A model generated the notes under the pieces. The model was not told where the DNA came from. It did no database searches and saw only the letters and a list, made by a program, of their open reading frames with translations. Positions 16,700 through 24,615 of a DNA stretch of 32,044 nucleotides are shown piece after piece (position 1 is the stretch's first letter; every line of letters begins with the position of its first letter). Source of the DNA: Rhodospirillales bacterium (GTDB lineage Bacteria > Pseudomonadota > Alphaproteobacteria > Rhodospirillales > JAPHRK01). The translations under genes and the position numbers were made by a program. Location: the NCBI GenBank assembly GCA_026196105.1, contig JAPHRK010000042.1, positions 1 to 32,044 on the forward strand. Reading direction: 5' to 3'.

Positions 16700-17158
16700 A
16701 TGATTGCACGTTTGAAAAAAATGATGGCTGGTTTTGGATCTGAAGAGAAGGTTTCTCTTCAAAAAGATGAACTACAGCTTGCTACAGCGGCTCTTTTGGT
16801 CGAAGCCGCCGTCTTAGATGGCAGCTTTGATAACGAAGAGCGCCAAGTAATTAAAGAAATTTTGACGGAGCGTTTCTCCTTATCTGTGACTGAAGCAGAT
16901 GATTTAATTGGTGAAGCAGAGGCTGTGATCGACCAATCAAGCCAAATCTATAACTTTACCAGAATTATTAAGGACAAGACGCCCCATGAAGAGCGAGTCG
17001 ATATTGTCGAGATGTTGTGGGAAGTTGCCTATGCGGATGGGGAACTTCATGACTACGAGGCAAATTTGGTTCGGCGGGTTTCAGGCCTCATAAATGTGGC
17101 TGATAGAGATAGTGGTATTGCCAAGCAAAGGGCAATGCAAAGATTAGGCTTAAAATAA
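16700..17158 (+). CDS. TerB-like (TerB family) cytosolic protein
   Basis: The all-helical 152-residue protein has two acidic motifs typical of TerB-fold proteins, LDGSFDNEE (39-47) and ADGELHDYE (112-120), each followed by a helix. In the family these helices form a metal-binding bundle linked to stress responses; single TerB proteins outside tellurite-resistance operons are common in Alphaproteobacteria and lack a known substrate. The start is ATG 16700 with GGGATGA close upstream. It lies 12 bases before fdxA and is probably cotranscribed with it, but tellurite resistance should not be assumed. Confidence 0.85.
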   Translation: MIARLKKMMAGFGSEEKVSLQKDELQLATAALLVEAAVLDGSFDNEERQVIKEILTERFSLSVTEADDLIGEAEAVIDQSSQIYNFTRIIKDKTPHEERVDIVEMLWEVAYADGELHDYEANLVRRVSGLINVADRDSGIAKQRAMQRLGLK

Positions 17159-17170
17159 ACGGAGATAGGA

Positions 17171-17506
17171 ATGACTTACGTCGTTACCGAAAATTGCATT
17201 AAATGTAAGTTCATGGATTGTGTTGAAGTTTGTCCCGTAGATTGTTTCTACGAAGGCGAAAATTTCTTGGTTATTAGTCCCGATGAATGTATCGACTGTG
17301 GCGTTTGTGAACCAGAATGCCCAGCTGAAGCAATTGTTCCTGATACCGATGATGGTCTTGATCAATGGCTTGAGATTAACAAAAAATATGCTGAAATTTG
17401 GCCTAATATTGTCCAGATTGGCGAGCCACCTGAAGATGGAGAAGAGTGGAAAGATCGAGAAGGTAAGCTTAAACTCTTGAGTGAAAATCCTGGTAAAGGC
17501 TCTTAG
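17171..17506 (+). CDS. fdxA: Seven-iron ferredoxin (3Fe-4S plus 4Fe-4S)
   Basis: This is a soluble electron carrier of 111 residues. Counting Met as 1, the cysteines are 9, 12, 17, 21, 25, 40, 43, 46 and 50, the same pattern as Azotobacter ferredoxin I shifted by one. By that homology C9, C17 and C50 bind the 3Fe-4S cluster, C21, C40, C43 and C46 bind the 4Fe-4S cluster, and C12 and C25 are free. The acidic C-terminal tail (about 60-111) is also typical. GGAGATAGG precedes ATG 17171. The order fdxA then carD is widely conserved in Alphaproteobacteria and supports both calls. Confidence 0.95.
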   Translation: MTYVVTENCIKCKFMDCVEVCPVDCFYEGENFLVISPDECIDCGVCEPECPAEAIVPDTDDGLDQWLEINKKYAEIWPNIVQIGEPPEDGEEWKDREGKLKLLSENPGKGS

Positions 17507-17806
17507 AACTAAAGATTTCCGCTACTCGCCAAGGTTTTACGGCTGTTAAACTCCTTAATTTTGTGGTATAACATCATTCAAGCCGGTCCAATGATTTGGA
17601 TCGGCCTTAGCCGTTTGGGGGCTTCTCGCTTGATGTATGGTTTGTATAAAAGACCAACAGGGTCGATTTTGACCAAGGTGAGTTTTGGAAGACGAAAAGT
17701 AATTTCAAGTCTGTGTGTTGTTGTTTGATATAACGAAAACACAGGCAGAGGACAGGGTGCGCAATGCCGCAAGCCTGTTGAGATCGTAGTTTGGAGTTTG
17801 ATTAGA
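17507..17806 (+). promoter_or_regulatory. carD upstream region with extended -10 and a hairpin
   Basis: This 300-base spacer holds no convincing gene. TGGTATAAC (17564-17572) is a good extended -10 element, though the matching -35 is poor. AAGCCGGTCCAA (17580-17591) and TTGGATCGGCCTT (17596-17608) pair with one bulge and one mismatch around a TGAT loop. If transcription starts near 17579, this hairpin would be at the very 5-prime end of a leader of about 228 bases. Alternatively it terminates fdxA, although no T-run follows. Confidence 0.4.
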
Positions 17807-18319
17807 ATGGCCAAGGATAAAAATGTCGCTTTTAGTGCTGGTGAATATGTCGTTTACCCAACCCATGGTGTGGGCAAGGTAGTCGGTGTTGAGACTCAGG
17901 AAATTGGCGGGCAGGAACTACAACTTTTTGTCATCACCTTTAAGCAAGATAGGATGACCCTCAGAGTGCCTATTCAAAAGGCTGACCAATCTGGTTTGCG
18001 GGGTTTGAGCAGTACTAAAATTATGGATTCAGCCCTAGTCACCCTTAAAGGGCGTGCTCGGGTTAAGCGCACCATGTGGAGCCGTCGGGCTCAGGAATAT
18101 GAAGCCAAAATTAATTCTGGTGATCCTATTTCTATTGCTGAAGTTGTCCGTGATCTTCACCGTAATGTGGGTCAACCTGATCAATCTTTCAGTGAAAGAC
18201 AAATTTATGAATCTGCTCTTGATCGGTTAGCTGCTGAAGTTGCCGCTGTTGAAGATATTGATCATGATGCAGCAATTCAAAAACTTGAGTCTGTCTTGAA
18301 TAAGGAAGAAGCCGCTTAG
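17807..18319 (+). CDS. carD: CarD/CdnL family RNA-polymerase-binding transcription factor
   Basis: The 170-residue protein is expected to bind the RNA polymerase beta subunit and stabilise open promoter complexes, especially at rRNA and housekeeping promoters. The N-terminal RNA-polymerase-interacting Tudor-like domain begins FSAGEYVVYPTHGVGKVVGV and continues through MTLRVPIQKAD. The C-terminal helical DNA-binding domain contains TMWSRRAQEYEAKI and SERQIYESALDRLAAE. ATG 17807 is chosen over the in-frame TTG nine bases earlier because GGAG (17793-17796) suits it and the family starts near here. It follows fdxA after a 300-base leader and precedes the pseudo-phosphatase gene by 32 bases. Confidence 0.95.
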   Translation: MAKDKNVAFSAGEYVVYPTHGVGKVVGVETQEIGGQELQLFVITFKQDRMTLRVPIQKADQSGLRGLSSTKIMDSALVTLKGRARVKRTMWSRRAQEYEAKINSGDPISIAEVVRDLHRNVGQPDQSFSERQIYESALDRLAAEVAAVEDIDHDAAIQKLESVLNKEEAA

Positions 18320-18351
18320 GTTTTCTTTGCGCCCTAATTTCGGAGTTCTCC

Positions 18352-19149
18352 ATGGCGGACCGCGATCCTTTTGCAATTCTTAGCAAAGGAGCCCTAACTT
18401 GGGCTATTGGTGCCGTCCATGGAGATGCCGAACGATTAATAGCCCTACATGCTCTATTGGGTCCCAAAATTCAAACCGGAGACAATCTGGTTTATTTGGG
18501 GAATTTACTTGGACTGGGTAGCGACGTATCAGAGACAATCTCGGAAGCCTTAACTTTCCGGCGTTCTTTCCTTGCTCGTCCAGGTTCAGAGTTAGACAAT
18601 GTTACTTTCCTGCGCGGAAGCCAGGAAGAGATGTGGCAGAAGCTTCTCAATATCCAGTTTGCGCCCAATCCAAGAGAAGTTTTGGAGTGGATGGACAAAT
18701 ATGGCATTGCGCAAACGATAAAAGCCTACGGGTCGTCAATCGAAGAAGGAATGGGGGCCGCCCAAGAAGGCATTATGGCTCTTATTCAGTGGACGAACCG
18801 TCTTCGGGATCAGTTGCGACAGCGCGATGGTCATAATGCCATGTTTAGTGCCTTAAAACGGGCTGCATATATGGAAGACCATTTACTGTTTGTTCACGCT
18901 GGTATTGATACTGCCCGTCCCCTCTCAGAACAGCTCGATAGCTTTTGGTGGGGAGGGCATAACTTTGATGACATCAATGCCCCATACAGTAACTTTAAAA
19001 AAGTTATCAGAGGCTTTGATCAAGGCCACAATGGAATAAAAATTAAAGACTATACGGTCTCTCTTGATGGGGGCTGTGGCTTCGGTGGTCCTTTAGTAGC
19101 AGGCTGTTTTGACTCTGATGGCAACATAGTCGATCAGATTGAAGTTTAG
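18352..19149 (+). CDS. Calcineurin-like phosphoesterase-fold protein with degenerate active site
   Basis: The 265-residue protein follows the layout of bacterial PPP-type serine/threonine or diadenosine tetraphosphate phosphatases, but the metal-binding motifs are broken. GDxHG reads GAVHG (20-24), GDxxDRG reads GNLLGLG (50-56), and GNHE reads GSQE (89-92). The last His motif near 219-223 reads IRGFD instead of HGHT. Only H23 and H182 (FVHAGI) and the final DGGCGFGGPL segment remain. The reading frame is intact, so it is not a decaying gene; a binding or regulatory role for a nucleotide or phosphoprotein is an inference. GGAG (18342-18345) gives a good start at ATG 18352. Its stop overlaps the start of the SLOG gene by one base, implying coupled translation. 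Confidence 0.8.
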   Translation: MADRDPFAILSKGALTWAIGAVHGDAERLIALHALLGPKIQTGDNLVYLGNLLGLGSDVSETISEALTFRRSFLARPGSELDNVTFLRGSQEEMWQKLLNIQFAPNPREVLEWMDKYGIAQTIKAYGSSIEEGMGAAQEGIMALIQWTNRLRDQLRQRDGHNAMFSALKRAAYMEDHLLFVHAGIDTARPLSEQLDSFWWGGHNFDDINAPYSNFKKVIRGFDQGHNGIKIKDYTVSLDGGCGFGGPLVAGCFDSDGNIVDQIEV

Positions 19150-19646
19150 TGGCAACTCTGAAAAAGATTGTATCAGGCGGGCAAACAGGTGTTGACCAGG
19201 GGGCTCTTGAGGCTGCTCTGGGCCTGGGTTTTCCATGCGGAGGTTGGTGCCCCAAAGGGCGGCTCTCTGAGCGAGGCACTATTCCGGGCCATTTTCCTCT
19301 TAAAGAGACCTCTTCTTCCAATTACCCAGAACGTACCGAATTAAATGTCCGTCACAGTGACGGGACGCTCATCCTATGCAAAGGGTCTTTGAGCGGGGGA
19401 ACGGCTCTGACGGAACGGTTAGCTCGTTCAAGTGGACGGCCTTGTCTTGTTGTTGACTTGGATGATTCTGACGGCTTGAGTAAGGCCTTGAATTGGATTG
19501 AAGTTAAGGAATTTGAAATTCTTAACCTCGCGGGCCCCCGCGAAAGCGGAAGCCCGGGTATTCAACAAGCTGCCCGAAAGTTTATGGTGGCTTTACTGAG
19601 TAATTACCTTGATGCGGGTTCCGGGAACGAGGGGGCGACCAGCTAA
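19149..19646 (+). CDS. SLOG-family Rossmann protein (putative molybdenum carrier type, PF12694-like)
   Basis: The 165-residue protein opens with VSGGQTGVDQGALEAALGLG, the glycine-rich phosphate-binding motif of the family annotated as putative molybdenum carrier. CGGWCPKGRLSERGTIP and Y-x-ERTELNVRHSDGTLIL follow, then LSGGTALTER (81-90). SLOG proteins bind nucleotides or nucleotide-derived ligands; the molybdenum label rests on a distant relation to a cofactor carrier protein. The start is GTG 19149, sharing its G with the TAG stop of the preceding gene, and no ribosome site of its own is seen, so coupling is likely. Its last 54 bases overlap the end of the opposing M48 gene. Confidence 0.85.
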   Translation: MATLKKIVSGGQTGVDQGALEAALGLGFPCGGWCPKGRLSERGTIPGHFPLKETSSSNYPERTELNVRHSDGTLILCKGSLSGGTALTERLARSSGRPCLVVDLDDSDGLSKALNWIEVKEFEILNLAGPRESGSPGIQQAARKFMVALLSNYLDAGSGNEGATS

Positions 19647-21053
19647 GTTCTGGTTGATTAGTTTGAGCCTTTCCACACGTTTGGTCTCAAAAGGCATCCA
19701 TCGAGCAATAGATTCAAAAGTGTCATTCTTCCTGACTGTAACAGCCTTCAATCTTAAGGGTCTTACATTTGCCTTTTCCTTAGCAGTCAAAGCACGGAAA
19801 CTATAAGTTGTCCGCTTATATTCCGTTGAGAATTTATCTCCTAAAGCTGCTGGGGTGGCAAAGAGGAAGCGGAAAACGCCTTTAGGGTGACGCACAGCCA
19901 CTAAGCGCAAGTCCGTTAAACCTTGATTGTTTTTTATCCGTGTTGCTGCTGTTGCCGCCTGCAAGCCGTTTACTTTTAAGGGTTCGAGGGTATTAAAGTT
20001 GAGTTTGGGTGCCCACATGCGAGAGATGTAGGCGGTCAAAGGGGTTTGAGACAGATCTTTCTGGCGGCCTGCCATGTCAAAAATAATGATGGCACCATCA
20101 GGCCCCTTGGCAACGACTTTATCCTTGCCATTAATAAGGTGGAAGCCTGGTGGAACTGTAAACATCAGCCCCAAGTCTCCATGGATAAAGTCCCGGCCTT
20201 TGCGGATGCCCTGTTTTGGATCGTCACCATAAAGGGTGCCCTCAAGTGTACGAAGGAAGCTTTCTCGGCCAACACGAGGGTTTGCTACGGGAATTTGTTT
20301 TGCCAACCTGATTGCTTGATTGATGCGATCTGCAGTTCGTGGGTGAGTAGCCATCAGGTCAAAACCGTCATTGCTTTTTTCACCAACAAGAGCTGCTTCT
20401 AGCTTCTTATGGTTTCCCATTTTCCGGAAAAAAGTTTCCATGGCTTTTGGGGAATAGCCTGCACGGGTCATATAGCGAACCGCCAGCATATCAGCTTCCA
20501 TCTCATGTTCACGTGAGAAGCCTTGCAAGTAGGCTTGTGCGCCTAGACCTGCTGCTTGTGAAACGGCTTGGTTGCCGACCAAAATCCCAACAGCCATCAT
20601 GCCAATATTGGCGGCCATTCCTTGGCTGTAACGCTGAGCCGTGTGGCGTGCAGTAACATGTCCAATTTCATGGGCAAGAACACCAGCGACCTCAGCTTCA
20701 TTCTCTGCCAAAGCCAAAAGACCGCGAGTGATGTAAATGTACCCCCCCGGAAGAGCGAAAGCATTCACCAAGTCATCATTGAGCAGCGTAAAGGTAAACT
20801 TCAGATTGGGCATTTCAGAGTTTTTTACTAATGATGCGCCAATCCGATTAATCAAACGAGTCATTTGGGGAGCTGAATAAGCGCCATTATGCATCTTGAG
20901 AATTTTTGGGTGCTCGTTAAATCCAACCTGCTTCTCTTTTTCAGGAGACATGAAACTAGTGAAGCTTCTGTTCCCGGTTGCAGGGTTGGCGGAGCAAGCT
21001 GCTAAGGTAGATACCAGAACAGCGGCGGTTAAAAATTTACTTAAGCGACCCAT
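19593..21053 (-). CDS. M48 family metalloprotease lipoprotein with LysM-like C-terminus
   Basis: This is a zinc protease predicted to work in the periplasm on envelope proteins (BepA/Oma1-like). The 486-residue protein has a lipoprotein signal ending LAAC (C20), then the zinc motif HEIGH (128-132) and E186 in EMEADML as third ligand. A helical region and a less conserved middle domain (about 260-430) follow. The C-terminal segment (about 432-486), KNDTFESIARW through LVPGTRIKVI, looks like a LysM peptidoglycan-binding domain. ATG 21053 is chosen because it starts the lipoprotein signal and GAGAG lies a few bases upstream; an in-frame ATG at 21119 would add 22 hydrophilic residues. It follows the histidine phosphatase gene by 58 bases. 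Confidence 0.93.
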   Translation of the reverse strand: MGRLSKFLTAAVLVSTLAACSANPATGNRSFTSFMSPEKEKQVGFNEHPKILKMHNGAYSAPQMTRLINRIGASLVKNSEMPNLKFTFTLLNDDLVNAFALPGGYIYITRGLLALAENEAEVAGVLAHEIGHVTARHTAQRYSQGMAANIGMMAVGILVGNQAVSQAAGLGAQAYLQGFSREHEMEADMLAVRYMTRAGYSPKAMETFFRKMGNHKKLEAALVGEKSNDGFDLMATHPRTADRINQAIRLAKQIPVANPRVGRESFLRTLEGTLYGDDPKQGIRKGRDFIHGDLGLMFTVPPGFHLINGKDKVVAKGPDGAIIIFDMAGRQKDLSQTPLTAYISRMWAPKLNFNTLEPLKVNGLQAATAATRIKNNQGLTDLRLVAVRHPKGVFRFLFATPAALGDKFSTEYKRTTYSFRALTAKEKANVRPLRLKAVTVRKNDTFESIARWMPFETKRVERLKLINQNLAGRPLVPGTRIKVITQ

Positions 21054-21111
21054 GTAAGCTCTCTTTGTTTTGCTTTTTAAGTTTGGATAATCATAAACAA
21101 GAAGTAGGGGA

Positions 21112-21678
21112 TTATCCAACCTCCGTTTGCGCTTCCTTGCCCAAAGTGATCAATTTCAGTTTACCATTTATAATTTCTAAAACGGTACAAGAAGCATTGT
21201 CTGGTTTGAAGTTGACGACTCGATCGTCTCCTAAGGCCCAACCTACTGCGACATTAATACTGATAAAATGTGTAGTCAGGAGGGTGTCTTCGTTAATTTT
21301 AAGGAGGCGATTGATAACCCCTTGGCGCCAATCTTCCCAAGTTGTTCCTTCAGCTTTTTGATCTCCAAATTGGCTCCAGTTTCCTTCCATTACTGATTTA
21401 AGCCATCCTTGACGTTGTTCCATATCAAAATCAGGTGTTGGGATTTCAGTAATGGCTGGCTCGATAATAGCATGGGTTTTCCAGGCTTGCTCAAAGGGGG
21501 TTGCTGTTTGTTGCGCCCGTTGCATAGGGCTGGTCAAGATTGGTAGAGGGCCGAGGTCATGCAATTCTTTGGCAATATCCTGGGCCTGTTGGCGACCTAA
21601 ATCAGAAAGGCCTGGGTCAGGAAGTTTGCCCCAGGTTGCCGCAGCTTCACCATGGCGCACCATATAGATTTTGGTCAT
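21112..21678 (-). CDS. Histidine phosphatase family protein (phosphoglycerate mutase-like)
   Basis: The 188-residue protein has the catalytic R8-H9-G10 motif at the start, R54 in SPMQRAQQTA, E78, and a second catalytic His, H137, in LLTTHFISIN. This is the full active-site set of the branch-1 histidine phosphatase family. The substrate cannot be read from the sequence; metabolite phosphatases and SixA-like protein phosphatases share the fold. Its ATG overlaps the TGA of the upstream nuclease-like gene (ATGA, 21675-21678), and GAGG inside that gene serves as ribosome site. The M48 lipoprotein gene follows, so the three genes probably form one leftward operon. Confidence 0.92.
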   Translation of the reverse strand: MTKIYMVRHGEAAATWGKLPDPGLSDLGRQQAQDIAKELHDLGPLPILTSPMQRAQQTATPFEQAWKTHAIIEPAITEIPTPDFDMEQRQGWLKSVMEGNWSQFGDQKAEGTTWEDWRQGVINRLLKINEDTLLTTHFISINVAVGWALGDDRVVNFKPDNASCTVLEIINGKLKLITLGKEAQTEVG

Positions 21679-22454
21679 TCAATTACCTCAATTTGTTCTG
21701 GGTGAGTGGCCTCAATTAAGGGACCATTTCGTTTTTTTAACCAGCCTCGCACGCGGAGGCGTTTTCCTTTAAGGGAGAGAGGGTCTAGGCCAACATTTTT
21801 GAAAAGGCGTTTGGCTTTCCCTTTGATTTTCACCGTGAAGTCCTTTCTCCAATCTGCCCCATAGTTCAGGTAAATGGTTCCTTTGACAAAGGCAGTAGCC
21901 CTCACTACCCCTTCAACAACTTGAAAAGTGCCAATCACTTTATAAAGGTTTTCGGGAGAACGAACTCTGTAGAAAGGATGTTGCCAAATACCTCGGTTAT
22001 TATGGCGGGCCTCTTTTTCTGCCTTAAGCATTTTATCGATCACGGATCGGTTATCAGGAAATGTATAAACACGTGCCATGCCTTGGCGCAGCATCTCTCC
22101 TTGAATCCAGGTGCCGTCTTCAGTGATTAAATGAGCCAGAATACGGCTGTGACGATCCATAGCTGTTCCGCCAAAATGAAGTTGGACCTGCCGATTAAGG
22201 CATAGGTTTTCGAGCATTTTCTTCGATTCGTCAGCCAAAGGCCATTTTTTGAAACCTTTCCGCCCTAAGGGAAGTTTAGGAGCTTGAAGCCCAACAAGAC
22301 GAACTTGTCGCCCGTCTTCCAAGCGCACTGTATCGCCATCAACCACCTCAATAACTTTAAAAAAAGGCCCTTTTTCCAAGTTTTCAAATGCTTGAACCTG
22401 CGGTATAAAGGAAAACCATACAATTAGTAAAAACGATAATTTTGGATAGGTCAT
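21675..22454 (-). CDS. Secreted staphylococcal-nuclease-like (thermonuclease family) protein
   Basis: The 259-residue protein has a signal peptide (about 1-22, ending VQA), an SNase fold (about 30-158), and a C-terminal extension (about 165-259) resembling an OB-fold domain. The DGDTVRL motif (39-45) keeps the first calcium aspartate, and R52 and R104 match the two catalytic arginines. In place of the D-T-P-E tetrad the protein has Q57-A-P-K60, so the second calcium ligand and the general-base glutamate are missing. The APKLPLGR form may define an alphaproteobacterial subfamily; that is from memory. No ribosome site is evident at ATG 22454. It is the first gene of the leftward operon with the phosphatase and M48 genes. 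Confidence 0.87.
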   Translation of the reverse strand: MTYPKLSFLLIVWFSFIPQVQAFENLEKGPFFKVIEVVDGDTVRLEDGRQVRLVGLQAPKLPLGRKGFKKWPLADESKKMLENLCLNRQVQLHFGGTAMDRHSRILAHLITEDGTWIQGEMLRQGMARVYTFPDNRSVIDKMLKAEKEARHNNRGIWQHPFYRVRSPENLYKVIGTFQVVEGVVRATAFVKGTIYLNYGADWRKDFTVKIKGKAKRLFKNVGLDPLSLKGKRLRVRGWLKKRNGPLIEATHPEQIEVIE

Positions 22455-22550
22455 GGTTATTTTATAATAAATTATTTGATGTATGGGCTAGTGGTTGAGT
22501 TAATGGCGAATATTATAACAAGCGTGACAGGTTAATGAGGAAACAGTCAA

Positions 22551-23804
22551 ATGGAATTCGAGTTTTCACCTAAAGTTCAAGAGTTGCAACGCCGTGTTCA
22601 AGATTTTATGGATGATCATATTATCCCAAGAATTGGGCAATATCATGAAGAAGTTGTTATAGGTGGTGCTTCCATCCCCAGCTTTATGGAAGATTTAAAA
22701 GCCTTAGCTAAAGAAGAAGGCCTTTGGAACTTCTTCCTACCACATCTCAAAGACGATGAACCTGGTACAAAATTGACTAACCTTGAATATGCGCCATTGG
22801 CTGAGATCATGGGGCGTGTTATGTGGGCATCTGAGGTGTTTAACTGTAATGCGCCTGATACAGGGAACATGGAAGTTTTGCACATGTTCGGGTCTCCAGA
22901 GCAAAAAGAGAAGTGGTTGAAGCCTCTGTTGGATGGTGAAATTCGTTCTGCTTTTGCCATGACTGAGCCTGATGTTGCTTCTTCTGATGCGACCAATATT
23001 CAGACCATGATCAAGCGTGAAGGTGACGAATATGTCATCAATGGTCGTAAATGGTTTATTACCAATGCGGCTCACCCAAACTGTAAAATCCTTATCGTTA
23101 TGGGGCTGACCGATCCTGACGGACCTACTCACCAACGTCAAAGTATGGTTCTTGTGCCTATGGATACGCCCGGCGTCACGGTCGAACGAAATATCAACGT
23201 GATGAACCATATTTCCCCTGAAGGGCATTGTGAAATGCTTTTCCGCAATGTACGGGTGCCTGCTTCAAACCTTATCCATGAAGAAGGAAGCGGGTTTATG
23301 ATTGCTCAAGCTCGCCTCGGCCCAGGACGAATTCACCATTGCATGCGGTCAATCGGCCAAGCTTCACTTGCTATGGAGTTAATGTGTGAGAGAGCGCTTG
23401 AGCGCAAAACCTTCGGCAAATACCTTCATGAGCACGGCACCGTCTCTGAGTGGATTGCCCGTTCACGCATGGAAATTGAGCAAGCTCGGTTATTGGTTCT
23501 GAAAACAGCTTGGATGATTGATGCTGTTGGGGCAAAAGAAGCCCGCAAAGAAATTTCTTTAATTAAAGCCATTGTCCCTTCTTTGCAAACCGATGTTGTT
23601 AATCGGGCCATGCAAACCTTTGGTGCTATGGGAATTAGCCCAGATACACCTTTGGCTGACTTGTGGACTTGGGGTCGAGCTTTGCAATATGCCGATGGCC
23701 CAACTGAAGTCCATATCCGGTCAATCGCGCGTATGGAAATAAAGGCCGCATCTGAACGCCGGGGGCAGTACGATAACTTCTTAACGCCTCCAGATCGAAG
23801 CTAA
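22551..23804 (+). CDS. Acyl-CoA dehydrogenase family protein (ACAD10/11-like)
   Basis: This FAD enzyme is predicted to oxidise an acyl-CoA at the alpha-beta bond. The 417 residues fit the family: an N-terminal helical domain, then AFAMTEPDVASSDATNI (134-150) as the flavin-contacting signature, and GRKWFITNAAHP in the beta domain. The C-terminal domain has R285-K-T-F-G, QTFGAMGISPDTPLADL, and ADGPTEVH (391-398) in the region where the catalytic acid lies in related enzymes. The ADGP-x-EVH form is typical of the ACAD10/11 group, which prefers branched or hydroxylated substrates in some cases; the substrate here is unknown. GAGGAAA precedes ATG 22551. It stands alone with no thiolase or hydratase gene nearby. 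Confidence 0.92.
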   Translation: MEFEFSPKVQELQRRVQDFMDDHIIPRIGQYHEEVVIGGASIPSFMEDLKALAKEEGLWNFFLPHLKDDEPGTKLTNLEYAPLAEIMGRVMWASEVFNCNAPDTGNMEVLHMFGSPEQKEKWLKPLLDGEIRSAFAMTEPDVASSDATNIQTMIKREGDEYVINGRKWFITNAAHPNCKILIVMGLTDPDGPTHQRQSMVLVPMDTPGVTVERNINVMNHISPEGHCEMLFRNVRVPASNLIHEEGSGFMIAQARLGPGRIHHCMRSIGQASLAMELMCERALERKTFGKYLHEHGTVSEWIARSRMEIEQARLLVLKTAWMIDAVGAKEARKEISLIKAIVPSLQTDVVNRAMQTFGAMGISPDTPLADLWTWGRALQYADGPTEVHIRSIARMEIKAASERRGQYDNFLTPPDRS

Positions 23805-24000
23805 TATCTTTTAAAAACAGAGAACCTTCATATCCTAGATTGCTCAGTTTTTTTGTTTTGTTCTTATTTAAGTACGAAGCTGTAACGTACGTTGGCAGAA
23901 TAAATTATTGTGGATGTGGGGGGGCGTCCTGTTTATCCTGTCGAAATGACTCTTCCGTGCATGAAGCAGAAAAGTCTCGATTTACGATAAAGGGATTCAG

Positions 24001-24615
24001 ATGACTGACGCGATCTATTGGTTCGATTTAGCTGGCGTTGGAGTGTTTGCTCTATCGGGGGCTTTAGCGGCTGCTCGAAATAAGATGGATATCGTTGGTT
24101 TCTTTGTAGTGGCCTTGGTTGCTGCCATAGGAGGGGGAACCCTTCGGGATCTTATATTAGGCCAAACCCCCGTCTTTTGGATTCATGACCCTTCCTACTT
24201 ATATGTTTGTCTTGGTGTCGCAGGTTTTACCTTCTTCTGGGCCCATAAAGTAGCTTCACGATTTAAAATACTTGTTTGGGCCGATGCGTTTGGTCTGGCC
24301 TTGTTTGCCATTATTGGCACCCAAAAAGCGATTGATTTAAATCTAAATATCCCAAGCGCTTTGATGATGGGCGTTTTAACAGCTACGGCTGGGGGTATTA
24401 TTCGTGATATTCTCTGTGCAGAAATCCCTTTGATTTTACGTCGTGAAATTTACGCCTTAGCTGCACTAGCTGGGAGTGCTACTTTTCTTGCCGCAACCCA
24501 TTTGGAGTTACCCTCGTCAACAGCTCTAATTCTTAGTCTCGCTGCAACCATGATCGTCAGAGGACCTGCTATTCAGTTTGGCTGGAGTCTTCCTACCTAT
24601 AATAAAAACTCTTAG
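24001..24615 (+). CDS. Trimeric intracellular cation channel (TRIC) family protein, UPF0126 type
   Basis: The 204-residue inner-membrane protein is built of two inverted repeats of three helices plus a final helix. Each repeat carries the family signature: GGGTLRD (44-50) and GGIIRD (131-136). Prokaryotic TRIC proteins form trimeric potassium-permeable channels. AGGG precedes ATG 24001 at about eight bases. The stop overlaps that of the opposing AEC transporter gene by four bases. The 196-base spacer upstream is unremarkable apart from the 10-base palindrome AACGTACGTT (23884-23893). Confidence 0.92.
   Translation: MTDAIYWFDLAGVGVFALSGALAAARNKMDIVGFFVVALVAAIGGGTLRDLILGQTPVFWIHDPSYLYVCLGVAGFTFFWAHKVASRFKILVWADAFGLALFAIIGTQKAIDLNLNIPSALMMGVLTATAGGIIRDILCAEIPLILRREIYALAALAGSATFLAATHLELPSSTALILSLAATMIVRGPAIQFGWSLPTYNKNS

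Noticed and set aside
17632-17728. Plus-strand 31-codon ORF (MYGLYKRPTG...) in the carD leader
   Set aside because: No ribosome site precedes it and I see no sign of conservation; considered as a leader peptide but not supported.
17578-17814. Minus-strand ORF of 78 codons in the fdxA-carD spacer
   Set aside because: Its composition is not protein-like, it has no ribosome site, and it runs through the carD start region and the hairpin.
23884-23893. AACGTACGTT palindrome upstream of the TRIC gene
   Set aside because: A perfect but short 10-base palindrome with no matching promoter or second copy; likely chance.
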